29,363 nt of DNA from JAFGLY01 sp041309225 (lineage in GTDB: Bacteria; Myxococcota_A; UBA796; JAFGLY01), in contig JBFYZZ010000034.1 of the NCBI GenBank assembly GCA_041309225.1, forward strand, positions 1 through 29,363, written 5' to 3'. The notes below the pieces were generated by a model that ran no database searches, was not told where the DNA came from, and saw nothing but the letters and a program-made list of their open reading frames with translations. Position numbers and translations under genes: made by a program. This document shows, one piece after another, positions 7,120 through 15,410 of the stretch (its first letter is position 1; each line of letters opens with the position of its first letter).

Positions 7120-8589
7120 ATGGACACCCCCTCGCCCCGCCGCACCCGCATCGTGGCCACCGTAGGCCCCGCCTGCCGGGACCCCGCCGTGCTGGACGCG
7201 CTCGTCGACGCGGGCGTGGACGTCTTCCGCATCAACGCGAGCCACGGCACGCCGGCCACGATCGTCGAGGACGCCGGGCGGGTCCGGGCGGCCGCCCGGC
7301 GCCGGGGCCGGCGTCCGGCGGTGCTGCTCGACCTGCAGGGCCCCAAAATCCGCACCGGCCCTGCCGAGGCGCCCCTGGTGGTGGCGGCGGGCGACCGCTT
7401 CGAACTCGTGATGGACCCCGGCCTGCCCGCCGCCTCCGGTCGCGTGGGCACGACCTGGCCCGCCCTGGCCGACGACCTGGCCCCCGGCGACCGTGTGCTC
7501 TTCGCCGACGGCGCGCTGGCCGCGCGGGTGGAGGCCGTCCGGCGCGAGTCCGGACCAGCCCGCGTGGTGCTGGTGGCGGAGGAGGCCGGCCGCATCGGAG
7601 CCCACAAGGGGATCAACGTCCCCGGCCGCCCGCTCTCGGCGCCGGCGCTCACCGACAAGGACCTCACCGATCTCGAGGCCGGCGTCGAGGCCGGGGTGGA
7701 CTGGATCGCGCTCTCCTTCGTGCGCCGGGCCGCGGACATCGATCGGCTGCGCCAGGCGCTCGGGCGCCTGGGCCACGGCCGGCTGCCGGTCTGCGCCAAG
7801 ATCGAGAAGCCCCAGGCGCTCGACGCCCTCGACGCCATCCTCGACCGCTCGGACGCCATCATGGTGGCGCGCGGCGACCTGGGCGTCGAGATCCCCATCC
7901 CGGAGGTCCCACTGGCACAGAAACGCTGTATCGAGGCGGCCAACCGGGCGGGCGTGCCGGTCGTCACCGCGACCCAGATGCTGGAGAGCATGGTGGTCGC
8001 GCCCCGCCCCACACGTGCCGAGGCCAGCGACGTGGCCAATGCCATCCTCGACGGCACCGACGCGGTCATGCTCTCGGGCGAGACCGCCGCCGGCGCCTGG
8101 CCCGTGGCCGCCGTGCGCGTCGTGGACGCCATCGCCCGCGCGGTCGAGGCGAGCCCCTGGCTCCGCCGGCCCGACCTCGAGGCCCTCCCCACCCACCCCG
8201 GCATCGGACCCACCGTGGTGCGGGCCGCCTGCTGGGCCGTCCGGGAGAGCCCCCGTCCCCTGGTGGTCTGGACCCGCTCCGGCGCGTCGGCGGTGGTGGC
8301 CTCCAAGTCCCGCCCGCCCGGCCCCCTCTTCGCACTCTCCCCCGAGGACGACACCATCGCACGGCTCGCGCTCGCCTGGGGGGTCACGCCGATCCGGGTG
8401 CCCGAGACCCGGGGCGCCTCCGCCATGATCGCCGCCGCGTCCAGGACCCTGCTCGAGGGCGGGCACGTCCCTCCGGGCACGGAGGTGGTGATCCTGGCCG
8501 GTCGCGCCCCCACCCGGGGATCCACCAACGTGCTGACGGTCGAGCGCGTGGGGGCGGAGCGGGTTGACACCGACATCCCCTCGCAGTAG
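7120..8589 (+). CDS. pyk: Pyruvate kinase
   Basis: Converts phosphoenolpyruvate and ADP to pyruvate and ATP, the last step of glycolysis. 489 residues, full length. RTRIVATVGPAC is the usual N-terminus, VFRINASHG carries substrate contacts, LLDLQGPKIRTG follows, then the B-domain, ALSFVRRAADI, the signature VCAKIEKPQALDAL with the active-site Lys, MVARGDLGVEIP, TATQMLESM, and the C-terminal regulatory domain (VVWTRSGASA). The open frame extends to 7012, but ATG 7120 matches the family start and has GGAG six bases upstream. The last codons appear to contain a promoter for the next gene. Confidence 0.96.
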   Translation: MDTPSPRRTRIVATVGPACRDPAVLDALVDAGVDVFRINASHGTPATIVEDAGRVRAAARRRGRRPAVLLDLQGPKIRTGPAEAPLVVAAGDRFELVMDPGLPAASGRVGTTWPALADDLAPGDRVLFADGALAARVEAVRRESGPARVVLVAEEAGRIGAHKGINVPGRPLSAPALTDKDLTDLEAGVEAGVDWIALSFVRRAADIDRLRQALGRLGHGRLPVCAKIEKPQALDALDAILDRSDAIMVARGDLGVEIPIPEVPLAQKRCIEAANRAGVPVVTATQMLESMVVAPRPTRAEASDVANAILDGTDAVMLSGETAAGAWPVAAVRVVDAIARAVEASPWLRRPDLEALPTHPGIGPTVVRAACWAVRESPRPLVVWTRSGASAVVASKSRPPGPLFALSPEDDTIARLALAWGVTPIRVPETRGASAMIAAASRTLLEGGHVPPGTEVVILAGRAPTRGSTNVLTVERVGAERVDTDIPSQ

Positions 8590-8592
8590 GGT
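8564..8592 (+). promoter_or_regulatory. Consensus-like promoter inside the end of pyk
   Basis: TTGACA (8564-8569), a 17-base spacer and TAGGGT (8587-8592); the -10 overlaps the pyk TAG stop codon. Transcription would begin near 8599, leaving a very short leader (about 14 bases) before the phosphatidyltransferase ATG at 8613. The -35 codes for Val-Asp-Thr of pyk. Confidence 0.55.
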
Positions 8593-8612
8593 TCGCCGAA
8601 GTGAGGCGTTCC

Positions 8613-9233
8613 ATGTCCCTTCCGAACCTGCTGACCGTGTGGCGCTTCCCGGCTGCGGTGCTGTTCCTGGCCTGGTACCTCGTCACCGGCGAGGGCGGGG
8701 CGCTCCAGGGCGCGATGCCGTCATGGGTGGTCTTTCTCGGCCTGCTCGTCCTCACGGTGGCGGTGGAGATCTCCGACATCCTCGACGGCCGCCTCGCCCG
8801 GAAGCTCGGCCAGGTCAGCAACCTCGGCAAGATCCTCGACCCGTACGCCGACGCCACCTTCCACCTCACGGTGCTCCTCTGCATGGCCAGCGACGCCTGG
8901 GGCACCTGGGTCCCGCTCTGGATGGTCATGGTGACCTACTACCGGGAGGTCGTGGTCCACGTCGTCCGCTCCCTGGGGCAGGAGCAGGGGCTCTACATCC
9001 ACGCGCACTGGACGGGAAAGGCCAAGACCACCGTCCTGGGCATCGCCTGCATCGCCCTCCTGCTCTGGGCGACGATCCGCTCGGCCATGGGCCTCGCGGG
9101 CCCGGCGTTCGAGCACGAGATGGCCCTCGTCGCCCTTCCGTTCCTATGCCTCATCGTCCTGCTCTCGCTCTGGTCGGGCACCGGCTACGTCTGGAGGAAC
9201 CGCTCCCTCTTCGCCGGCTTCAAGGCTCCATAA
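8613..9233 (+). CDS. CDP-alcohol phosphatidyltransferase (PgsA-like)
   Basis: An integral membrane enzyme that joins a CDP-diacylglycerol phosphatidyl group to an alcohol such as glycerol-3-phosphate. The family motif D-x2-DG-x2-AR-x8-G-x3-D-x3-D is perfect (D55, D58, G59, A62, R63, G72, D76, D80). The N-terminus MSLPNLLTVWRFPAA is typical of the PgsA-like group, and about five to six hydrophobic segments follow over 206 residues. A YYREV segment resembles the R-E region of PgsA. ATG 8613 is chosen because GAGG lies six to seven bases upstream and it gives the usual start; a GTG at 8601 is also in frame. The exact alcohol acceptor is not certain. Confidence 0.88.
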   Translation: MSLPNLLTVWRFPAAVLFLAWYLVTGEGGALQGAMPSWVVFLGLLVLTVAVEISDILDGRLARKLGQVSNLGKILDPYADATFHLTVLLCMASDAWGTWVPLWMVMVTYYREVVVHVVRSLGQEQGLYIHAHWTGKAKTTVLGIACIALLLWATIRSAMGLAGPAFEHEMALVALPFLCLIVLLSLWSGTGYVWRNRSLFAGFKAP

Positions 9234-9245
9234 CCGGCGCTTGCC

Positions 9246-10043
9246 TCATCTCCCCCCGGACGCCTCGTGGAGCCGGGCGGCCAGGCGCTCGGCCGCATGG
9301 GCCTCCACCTCCGCCTCCAGTTCGCGGAACAGGGTGACGAGGCGCAGGGCGTCCGGGGTGAGGGCGGTCGATCCGCCGGCGCGGCCCCCCGCCTGCGTGG
9401 CGACCAGCGGAAAGCCCAGGGCCGCCTCGCCCCCTCGGACGAGGTCCCAGGCGTGCCGGTAGGACATGCCCGCCGCCCGAGCGCCCGCCGCCAGCGTGCC
9501 CGCCCCGGCCACGGCGGGCAGGAGGGTGGCCAGGCCCTCGCCCAGCCCGTGCCGCCCGTCGATCTCGAGCCACACCTTGGTGCGGGCCCGCAGCACGCCG
9601 GCCAGCAGGTGGGCCCGCTGTGAGGCCAGCACCGCGCGGACCGCGGCACGCACGGCCGGATCGGGCAGGTGGGCGGCAAGGGGGGCATCCCAGGCCTCCT
9701 CGGGCACGTCCCGGGCCACGACGAGGTGGGCCCGGGCCCTCAAGGCGCCGGCGTCCGGGCGGCGCCGGGCGTCCTCCACCGGACCGTCCACGAAGATCAC
9801 GAGGTCGCCCACCCCCTCGAGGGCGAGGGTGTTGGACTCCACGACGAGGTGTTCGCACGCCGGCGGGGCGGCGAGGAGCGCGCGGACCCGGTCGACGTCG
9901 TGCAGAAGGGGCGTGGCCCGATCGGCCCGTGCCTCGCCGTGGCCGTGCTTGACGTGCATCGCGCGGGGCAGGGCTGCGAGGATGCGCCTCGCGACCCAGG
10001 ATTTGCCCACGCCGCGGGCAGCTCCGCAGACCAGCCAGATCAC
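9246..10043 (-). CDS. MobB-like P-loop domain fused to a ModE-like DNA-binding domain
   Basis: 265 residues in two parts. The N-terminal part (about 1-145) is MobB-like: MIWLVCGAARGVGKSW contains a P-loop variant (GKS at 13-15, with Ala at the first Gly position), followed by HVKHGHGE, which matches the conserved VKH of MobB, and LVVESNTLA. MobB is a GTP-binding partner of MobA in molybdenum cofactor maturation. The C-terminal part (about 150-260) matches the N-terminal winged helix of ModE: KVWLEIDGRHGLGEG, GARAAGMSYRHAWDLV and a Gly-rich wing ending in ALTPDALRLV. No molybdate-binding TOBE domain follows. A role linking nucleotide or cofactor state to transcription is inference. GTG start with GAAGGG just upstream; it follows the 99-aa gene by 10 bp. 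Confidence 0.8.
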   Translation of the reverse strand: MIWLVCGAARGVGKSWVARRILAALPRAMHVKHGHGEARADRATPLLHDVDRVRALLAAPPACEHLVVESNTLALEGVGDLVIFVDGPVEDARRRPDAGALRARAHLVVARDVPEEAWDAPLAAHLPDPAVRAAVRAVLASQRAHLLAGVLRARTKVWLEIDGRHGLGEGLATLLPAVAGAGTLAAGARAAGMSYRHAWDLVRGGEAALGFPLVATQAGGRAGGSTALTPDALRLVTLFRELEAEVEAHAAERLAARLHEASGGR

Positions 10044-10053
10044 GACCCTTCCC

Positions 10054-10353
10054 TCACGGGAAGCACCCGAGGGAACAGTCGTGGACCTTGATGTCCAGGT
10101 GGTTCAGCAGCCGGCCGAGCTCCTTGGTGCCGATGCCGAGCCGCGGCGCCATGCCCAGCGCCACGGCGCACCGGATGGTGCCCCCGGCGGGCAGCGTGGC
10201 GGCGTCGGCCTCGCGGCGGGGCCCCTCCTCGGCCGGCAGCACGCGCACGGGGGCCTCGACCTCGGGGAGGACGGCCAGCGGGATGGCCGCCTCGGCCAGG
10301 AACGCCCGTACGCTCGTCTCGAGGACGGGGGGGAGGAAGATGCCGGAACCCAT
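10054..10353 (-). CDS. Conserved-looking 99-aa protein with Cys-rich C-terminus
   Basis: A small soluble protein. The C-terminal third has a short helical region, ALGMAPRLGIGTKELGRLLN, then HLDIKVHDCSLGCFP with two Cys spaced C-x3-C at the very end, which could bind a metal or form a disulfide. The ATG at 10353 has GGAGG six bases upstream, which fixes the start; the longer open frame beyond it is antisense to the methyltransferase gene. It lies 10 bp before the MobB/ModE fusion and surely shares its transcript, so a role in molybdenum or tungsten handling is possible, but only by context. The family is not recognised with certainty. Confidence 0.72.
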   Translation of the reverse strand: MGSGIFLPPVLETSVRAFLAEAAIPLAVLPEVEAPVRVLPAEEGPRREADAATLPAGGTIRCAVALGMAPRLGIGTKELGRLLNHLDIKVHDCSLGCFP

Positions 10354-10431
10354 GAACCACCTCCGATCCCGCCCATACCTAACCGACCGACCGCGCTGGA
10401 CGGCCCCCGCGGCCCCGGGTAGCCCGTCCGC

Positions 10432-11820
10432 GTGTCGCGTCGCCCGCCTCCTCCCTTCCCACTCCGCATCGAGCGCCTCGAGCTCGGCGGCGTGGGCGCG
10501 GGCACGGCGCCGGACGGCCGCACGGTCCACGTGCGGGGAGCCCCGCCGGGGGCGGTCGTGGAGGTCCAGCCCTTCGCTCGCCGCCGCGGGATCGTCCACG
10601 CCCGGCGCCTCGCCCTCGAGGAACCCCCGCCCGGCGGGGTCGTCCCCCGCTGCGCCATCCACGGGACGTGCGGCGGGTGTGTGCTCCAGGAGATGGACCT
10701 GGCCGCCCAGCGGGCCGCGCGCCACGACCTCGTCCTGCGCGTGGTGGGGGACCCCGGCTCGGCGAGGATCCACACGCCGACCGGGACCGGGCTCGCCTAC
10801 GGGTACCGCAACCGGGTGGAGCTCACCTACGGATCGACCCGCTGGCTCGAGGCAGCGGATCGGGACGCGGGCGTGCCGGGCCAGGGCCGGTTCCTCGGGT
10901 TCCACGCCGCCGGCCGCTTCGATCGCGTGGTGGACGTGTCCCGCTGCGAGCTGGTGCCCGAGGGCCTGAACGAGGTCATCACCCGGGCCCGCGCCCACCT
11001 GGCCCGTTCCGCGCTGGAGGCGTGGAACCCCCGCCTCCACCAGGGATTCTGGCGCCACCTCCTGCTCCGGATCGCCTCGGGGGGCGGCCGTCTCGCCGCG
11101 GTGTTCACGGCACCGCCCGCCGGCCCGGAGGCCGAGGCCGAGGTCCGGGCGCTCGGCGACGCCCTGCCCTCGGGCACGGGACTGGCCTGGTACGTGAACG
11201 CGCGACCGGCCGACGCCGCGACCGGCGTGCTCCAGGCCGTCGTCCGGGAGCCGGCGACCCTCGAGGAGCGCGTGGGGCCGCTGCGCCTCCGCCTGGGGCC
11301 CACCTCCTTCTTCCAGACCTCCACCCCGGGCGCGGAGGTCCTGTACGCCACGATCGCCGCGCTGGCGGGCGGGGGGGGGCGCCTGCTCGACCTCTACTGC
11401 GGGATCGGGGCCATCGGCCTCTGGCTCGCGCCGTCCTTCGACGAGGTGATCGGCATCGAGGCGTGGCCCGCGGCCGTGGACGACGCCGGGGAGAATGCGC
11501 GACGGAACGGGATCGGCCACATCGAGTTTCGCTGTGGACCGGTCGAGGATCGGCTGCCGGGCCTCACCGGCGACGTGGCGGTGGTGGACCCGCCCCGTGC
11601 GGGACTCCACCCGCGTGCCTCGGCCGCCCTCGTCACCTGCGGTGTGCGGCGCGTCGTCTACGTCGCCTGCCACCCGCCGAGCCTCGCCCGCGACCGGTTC
11701 GTGCTCGAGGAGGGCGGGTACCGCATGACGGACCTGTGCACGGTGGACCTGTTCCCCCAGACCGGCCACGTGGAGGTCGTCGCCGCCTTCGAGCGGGCCA
11801 CGGCCTGGCCGGGACGATAA
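10432..11820 (+). CDS. RlmD/TrmA-type RNA (uracil-5-)-methyltransferase
   Basis: An S-adenosylmethionine-dependent enzyme that makes 5-methyluridine in RNA. 462 residues: an N-terminal TRAM-like part, an iron-sulfur region with C74, C80, C83 (CGGC) and probably C172, then the Rossmann domain with SFFQT, LLDLYCGIGAIGLWLA, VVDPPRAGLH and VYVACHPPSLARD. Cys413 is the catalytic nucleophile; the usual CNP is CHP here. The cluster-binding cysteines and length fit the RlmD/RlmC group acting on 23S rRNA better than TrmA, but the target nucleotide cannot be told. The start is GTG, divergent from the 99-aa gene by 78 bp, in which no strong promoter is visible. Confidence 0.9.
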   Translation: MSRRPPPPFPLRIERLELGGVGAGTAPDGRTVHVRGAPPGAVVEVQPFARRRGIVHARRLALEEPPPGGVVPRCAIHGTCGGCVLQEMDLAAQRAARHDLVLRVVGDPGSARIHTPTGTGLAYGYRNRVELTYGSTRWLEAADRDAGVPGQGRFLGFHAAGRFDRVVDVSRCELVPEGLNEVITRARAHLARSALEAWNPRLHQGFWRHLLLRIASGGGRLAAVFTAPPAGPEAEAEVRALGDALPSGTGLAWYVNARPADAATGVLQAVVREPATLEERVGPLRLRLGPTSFFQTSTPGAEVLYATIAALAGGGGRLLDLYCGIGAIGLWLAPSFDEVIGIEAWPAAVDDAGENARRNGIGHIEFRCGPVEDRLPGLTGDVAVVDPPRAGLHPRASAALVTCGVRRVVYVACHPPSLARDRFVLEEGGYRMTDLCTVDLFPQTGHVEVVAAFERATAWPGR

Positions 11821-11830
11821 GCCGAGGATC

Positions 11831-13345
11831 ATGCGCACCTCCATCCTCCTCTTCGGCCTCGTCCTCGTCGCCTGCGACGACGAACCCCCCGTGGACGACA
11901 CCGCCCCCACCGGCACCGACGCCGACGGCGACGGCTGGACCGTCGAGGAGGGCGACTGCGACGACGGAGATCCCGCGGTCCACCCCGACGCCGACGAGGT
12001 CTGCGGCGACGGCGTGGACCAGGACTGCGACGGGACGCCCGCGGGCTGCGGGATCTGGGGGTCCACGAGCCTCGACGAGGCCGTGGCCAGGCTGGAGGGG
12101 GAGGCCCAGAACGACCTGGTGGCCGACACCCTCGCCATCGTCCCGGACCTCACGGGCGACGGCCTCCCGGACCTGGTGGTGGCCGGTGCCGACGTCTCCG
12201 AGTCGGTCTACGTGGTGTCCGCGGCCACCGCCCGCATCATGTCCCTGGCCCAGGCCGACGCCATCCTCCGGGGCGACGGCATGACCGGCGCCGACGTCGC
12301 GGACGGCGGAGACCTCGACCTTGACGGATCCAGGGAGCTCCTCGTGGGCCAGCCCGGTGGGATCCACGTCGTCTCGGGCCCGGTCACCGGCGAGCTGGCC
12401 GTCGGGGACGCGTCCGTGTTCATCCCCGGCGACGCAGAGGAAAGCGCCGGGACGCGTGTGGCCGGCGGCTGGGACGTGAGCGGCGACGGTCTCGACGACC
12501 TCCTCGCCGGCGCCCGCCTCGCCGACGGGGGAGGCATGGACGCCGGAGCGGCCTACCTCGTGTACGGCCCCATCGACGGCTCCGAGACCCTGGCGAAGGC
12601 CGACGCGATGCTGGTCGGCGAGGACAGCCGCGACCTGGCCGGGTACCCGGTGGCGATGGCCGGCGACGTCGACGGCGACGGCATCGGCGACATGCTCGTC
12701 GGGGCCGAGGGGGTCTCCACGTCCGGCAAGTGGTCGGGCGCCGCCTACCTCGTCCTGGGCCCGGTCAAGGGCACGCTCGACCTCGGGGACGCCGATGCGC
12801 GGCTCCGCGGGGAGGCCGAGCGCACCTCCACCGGCGCGGCCCTCGCGAGCCTCGGCGACATCGACGGCGACGGCTCCGACGAGTTCGCCGTCGGCGCCCC
12901 GTCCGGGGACGGGGACGCCACGGACTCGGGTCTGGTGTACCTCTTCCTGGATCCTCCGGTCGGATCCGACACCGTGGCCACAGCCGAGGTGGTCCTGAGC
13001 GGCGCCCAGGCCGCCGAGGGCGCGGGGAGCAGCCTCGCCGCGGGCGACCTCGATGGCGACGGCCACCGGGACCTGCTCGTCGGCGCCCCCCTCCACACGG
13101 CGCTGAAGGACCGGGCGGGCGCCGTCTACGTGGTGTACGGCCCCATCGTGGAGAGCATGTCCCTCGCGCTCGCCCAGGCCCAGGTCGTGGGCGAGGGCGC
13201 CAACGAGGCCGCCGGCACCGCGGTCGCCAGCGGCACCGACGTGAACGCCGACGGGTACGACGACCTCTTCATCGGGGCCGCCCAGTATGGCGGGGCCGGC
13301 TACTACCGCGGCGCGGCCTACCTCCTCTACGGCGGCGGCTACTGA
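11831..13345 (+). CDS. Lipoprotein with one MopE motif and a seven-bladed FG-GAP propeller
   Basis: 504 residues. A short signal peptide ends in the lipobox LVAC (Cys15). Next is a DDTAPTGTDADGDG linker and a single MopE-type Asp/Cys motif (GDCDDGDP..EVCGDGVDQDCDG). The rest is made of seven FG-GAP/integrin-alpha-like repeats, each with a Ca-binding-type loop such as DVDGDGIGDMLVGA and an AAYLVYGP-like strand; seven repeats would close a beta-propeller. The protein would be anchored in the envelope and may bind calcium or copper. It starts 10 bp after the methyltransferase gene, with GAGGA just before the ATG. Its 3' end overlaps the convergent gene by seven bases. Same architecture as the 1201-aa protein, with only one repeat. 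Confidence 0.85.
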   Translation: MRTSILLFGLVLVACDDEPPVDDTAPTGTDADGDGWTVEEGDCDDGDPAVHPDADEVCGDGVDQDCDGTPAGCGIWGSTSLDEAVARLEGEAQNDLVADTLAIVPDLTGDGLPDLVVAGADVSESVYVVSAATARIMSLAQADAILRGDGMTGADVADGGDLDLDGSRELLVGQPGGIHVVSGPVTGELAVGDASVFIPGDAEESAGTRVAGGWDVSGDGLDDLLAGARLADGGGMDAGAAYLVYGPIDGSETLAKADAMLVGEDSRDLAGYPVAMAGDVDGDGIGDMLVGAEGVSTSGKWSGAAYLVLGPVKGTLDLGDADARLRGEAERTSTGAALASLGDIDGDGSDEFAVGAPSGDGDATDSGLVYLFLDPPVGSDTVATAEVVLSGAQAAEGAGSSLAAGDLDGDGHRDLLVGAPLHTALKDRAGAVYVVYGPIVESMSLALAQAQVVGEGANEAAGTAVASGTDVNADGYDDLFIGAAQYGGAGYYRGAAYLLYGGGY

Positions 13346-13863
13346 CCCGAGGGGCCCGGGAGCGGGGGCGTGGCGGCGAGGCGCCCGCAGGCGTCCCAGG
13401 TGAGGACACGCCCGCCCAGGAGGCGCTCGTCGGCCGTCCCGTCCGGCGCGGTCTCGACCAGCGCGGCGCGCAGCCGGCCGGCCACCTCCAGGGCCCGATC
13501 GGCCGGATCGCGAACCAGGATCAGCACGTTGCGGTCCCTGAGCAGCAGGATGCCCGCGCCGTCGCCCGCGGCCTCGGCCAGAGCGATGCCCGGGAGATCG
13601 GGCAGCCCGCGGGTGGACACCGCGGCCCGCTGGAAGGCGAACTCGGCGCCGGCAGCGGCCTCGTCGGGGAGGATCCGGACCCGGACGAACCCGCCCGCCT
13701 GCAGGGGCGCCTGCCAGCCCGAGGTCTCGACCGAGAGCATCGGGACGCCCAGGCCCAGGTCGGGGAGGCGGGAGAGGGGGACACCGGCCCAGGGAGGGGA
13801 CGCGGGCGGATCGGCCCCGGCGAGGCGGGTGGCCAGGAGGAGACCGAGAAAAAGGACGTTCAT
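13339..13863 (-). CDS. Small secreted protein, function unknown
   Basis: 174 residues with a signal peptide (MNVLFLGLLLATRLAGA, about 17). The mature part has no recognised domain; it has alternating hydrophobic stretches (FVRVRILPDE, GILLLRDRNVLILVRDP) typical of a compact alpha/beta fold. The start overlaps the stop of the transglutaminase-like lipoprotein gene as ATGA (13860-13863), so the two are translationally coupled and probably work together in the envelope. The stop overlaps the convergent propeller gene. Confidence 0.75.
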   Translation of the reverse strand: MNVLFLGLLLATRLAGADPPASPPWAGVPLSRLPDLGLGVPMLSVETSGWQAPLQAGGFVRVRILPDEAAAGAEFAFQRAAVSTRGLPDLPGIALAEAAGDGAGILLLRDRNVLILVRDPADRALEVAGRLRAALVETAPDGTADERLLGGRVLTWDACGRLAATPPLPGPSGQ

Positions 13864-15404
13864 TGCACGATCACCTGCTCGCTGTACTGATAGCCGGCCG
13901 TTCCCGACATCACCAGGCGCTCGAGGTATTCGTCGCCCGGGATGTGCTGGACCATGAGGAGGGTGTTGGGCGGGTGGGAAGGGTCATCGTCCCCGTCGAG
14001 GGCCAGCGTGGCGTCCCAGATGGTGGTGGCCTCGTCGTCGGTGGTGACGGCGTGGTACGAGAAGCCGCAGCTCGAGGGGCCGAAGGGGCAGTGGGTGAAC
14101 TCGTCGCAGCCGATGGCCAGGATGTAGTTGAGCTGGTAGTTGGACAGGATGATCGTGTAGTCCAACGGCACGCCGAGCATGTTGGCCCAGGCGACCATGA
14201 TGGACGCGCAGTCGCTGCAGTTCACGATCCGGCCGAAGCGCCGCTCGAGGTAGGCCGAGAGCACGAACACCGCCTGCTCGTACCCCGAGATGTAGTCGGT
14301 GTAGTAGGACGCGCCGTAGTCGGTGTCGTACTCGATGTCGTGGTCGTAGTAGACCCAGTCCACCAGGGCGTCGAGGATCGCGTCGGGATCCGGTGCCACG
14401 CCCGCGAGGGCCCTGAGGGCGGGGTCCACGGCGGCCGCCCACGCGGTCTGATCCTCGCGTGTCCGGGTGAAGGTGGGGCTGTCGTAGAGCGCGTAGAAGC
14501 GGACCGGCAGCGACTGGACGCCGATCGTGTGGGTGACCGCGTCGTCGTCGGTGACCTCGAATACGATCTCGAGGGTCGTCTCCACCACCGAGGGGCCGGC
14601 TGCGACGGGCGCTTCGGCCTGGAGCACCACGGGCGTGCCGGGCACGATCCCCACCGCGCCCGCGAGGGCGGTCCAGCCGGGGATCCGGAGCGAGACGCCC
14701 GCCCCCTCGAGACCCGTGGTGCCGAGCACCGTGACGTCGCCCAGCTCGAGCGTGAGGATGGGCTGGCTGTCCCAGGTGAACGCCAGGGGGAGGTTGCCGC
14801 GGCGGGGCTCGTCGGCCAGGTCGTCCGTGACCGCCGGGAACTGGGAGGCTTCCCCCACGCCGTCCTCGAGCGCGGAGAGGGAGACGAAGGGCTGGTCGAG
14901 GTCCTGGAGGGAGCGGCTGGCGTACCACCAGAGAGCCACGGCCTCGGCGGAGACGCCCTTGTCGCCCTCGGCCCAGGCGCGGGCGACCCCGCAGCGCACG
15001 ACCCGGACCTCGGTGGCGTCCACGGCGGTCGCCTCGTCACGGAGGGCCATGGCCTCGATCGTGTAGGTGCCGGAGGGGACCCGGTCGCCCTTGGCGTCGC
15101 GGCCGTCCCAGGTGGCGGTGGGCGTGGCCACCTCGAGGCCCTTGGCGTCGAGGACGCGAATCCGCACCTCGTACGCTCCCATGGACGTCAGCGTGAGGAC
15201 GAGCGGACCGCCGAGGACGGGGTCGAACACCGGCGCGGCCTCGATCGAGACCGTCACGTCGGGCGCGGTGTCGTCGGGCGCGGTGTCGTCGGGCGCGGTG
15301 TCGTCGGGCGGGGTCTCCGTGTCGCGGTGCGGTGGCCCGGTGTCGACCGGCTCGGACGAGTGGCAGGCGGCCAGGGCGAGCAGGAGGAGGAGGGTGCGGC
15401 GCAT
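13860..15404 (-). CDS. Lipoprotein with Ig-like and transglutaminase-like domains
   Basis: 514 residues. The signal peptide ends in LALAAC (Cys14 lipidated). An acidic linker carries three DDTAP repeats (34-48). Residues about 75-135 look like a FlgD-type Ig fold (TWDGRDAKGDRVPSGTYTIEA). The C-terminal domain resembles a transglutaminase/cysteine-protease core: NCSDCASIMVAWANMLGVP places Cys396 or Cys399 as nucleophile, YHAV gives His451, and TIWDATLALDGD gives Asp464. It could cross-link, cleave or bind envelope proteins; the substrate is unknown. The ATG at 15404 puts the lipobox at the right distance. No Shine-Dalgarno is visible, and a -10-like TATACT lies six bases upstream, suggesting a leaderless mRNA. 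Confidence 0.8.
   Translation of the reverse strand: MRRTLLLLLALAACHSSEPVDTGPPHRDTETPPDDTAPDDTAPDDTAPDVTVSIEAAPVFDPVLGGPLVLTLTSMGAYEVRIRVLDAKGLEVATPTATWDGRDAKGDRVPSGTYTIEAMALRDEATAVDATEVRVVRCGVARAWAEGDKGVSAEAVALWWYASRSLQDLDQPFVSLSALEDGVGEASQFPAVTDDLADEPRRGNLPLAFTWDSQPILTLELGDVTVLGTTGLEGAGVSLRIPGWTALAGAVGIVPGTPVVLQAEAPVAAGPSVVETTLEIVFEVTDDDAVTHTIGVQSLPVRFYALYDSPTFTRTREDQTAWAAAVDPALRALAGVAPDPDAILDALVDWVYYDHDIEYDTDYGASYYTDYISGYEQAVFVLSAYLERRFGRIVNCSDCASIMVAWANMLGVPLDYTIILSNYQLNYILAIGCDEFTHCPFGPSSCGFSYHAVTTDDEATTIWDATLALDGDDDPSHPPNTLLMVQHIPGDEYLERLVMSGTAGYQYSEQVIVQ
15258..15317. repeat. Tandem 15-bp repeat coding DDTAP
   Basis: Three perfect copies of gtcgggcgcggtgtc (15258, 15273, 15288) and a fourth diverged copy to 15317. 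Read on the minus strand they give Asp-Asp-Thr-Ala-Pro units in the linker of the lipoprotein. The lack of silent differences suggests recent slippage expansion. Confidence 0.85.
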
Positions 15405-15410
15405 GGTCGC

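Noticed and set aside
6457..8466. Long minus-strand frame across pyk and the HTH gene
   Set aside because: It is antisense to pyruvate kinase, which has all family motifs, and a different frame of the same strand encodes the HTH protein.
10354..10431. Divergent promoter between the 99-aa gene and the methyltransferase
   Set aside because: Only weak -10-like strings (TAGGTA on minus) and a short cggt tandem were found; no supported -35/-10 pair.
10354..12153. Upstream part of a 699-residue minus-strand frame
   Set aside because: Only the last 99 codons have a ribosome site and protein-like sequence; the rest is antisense to the methyltransferase and propeller genes.
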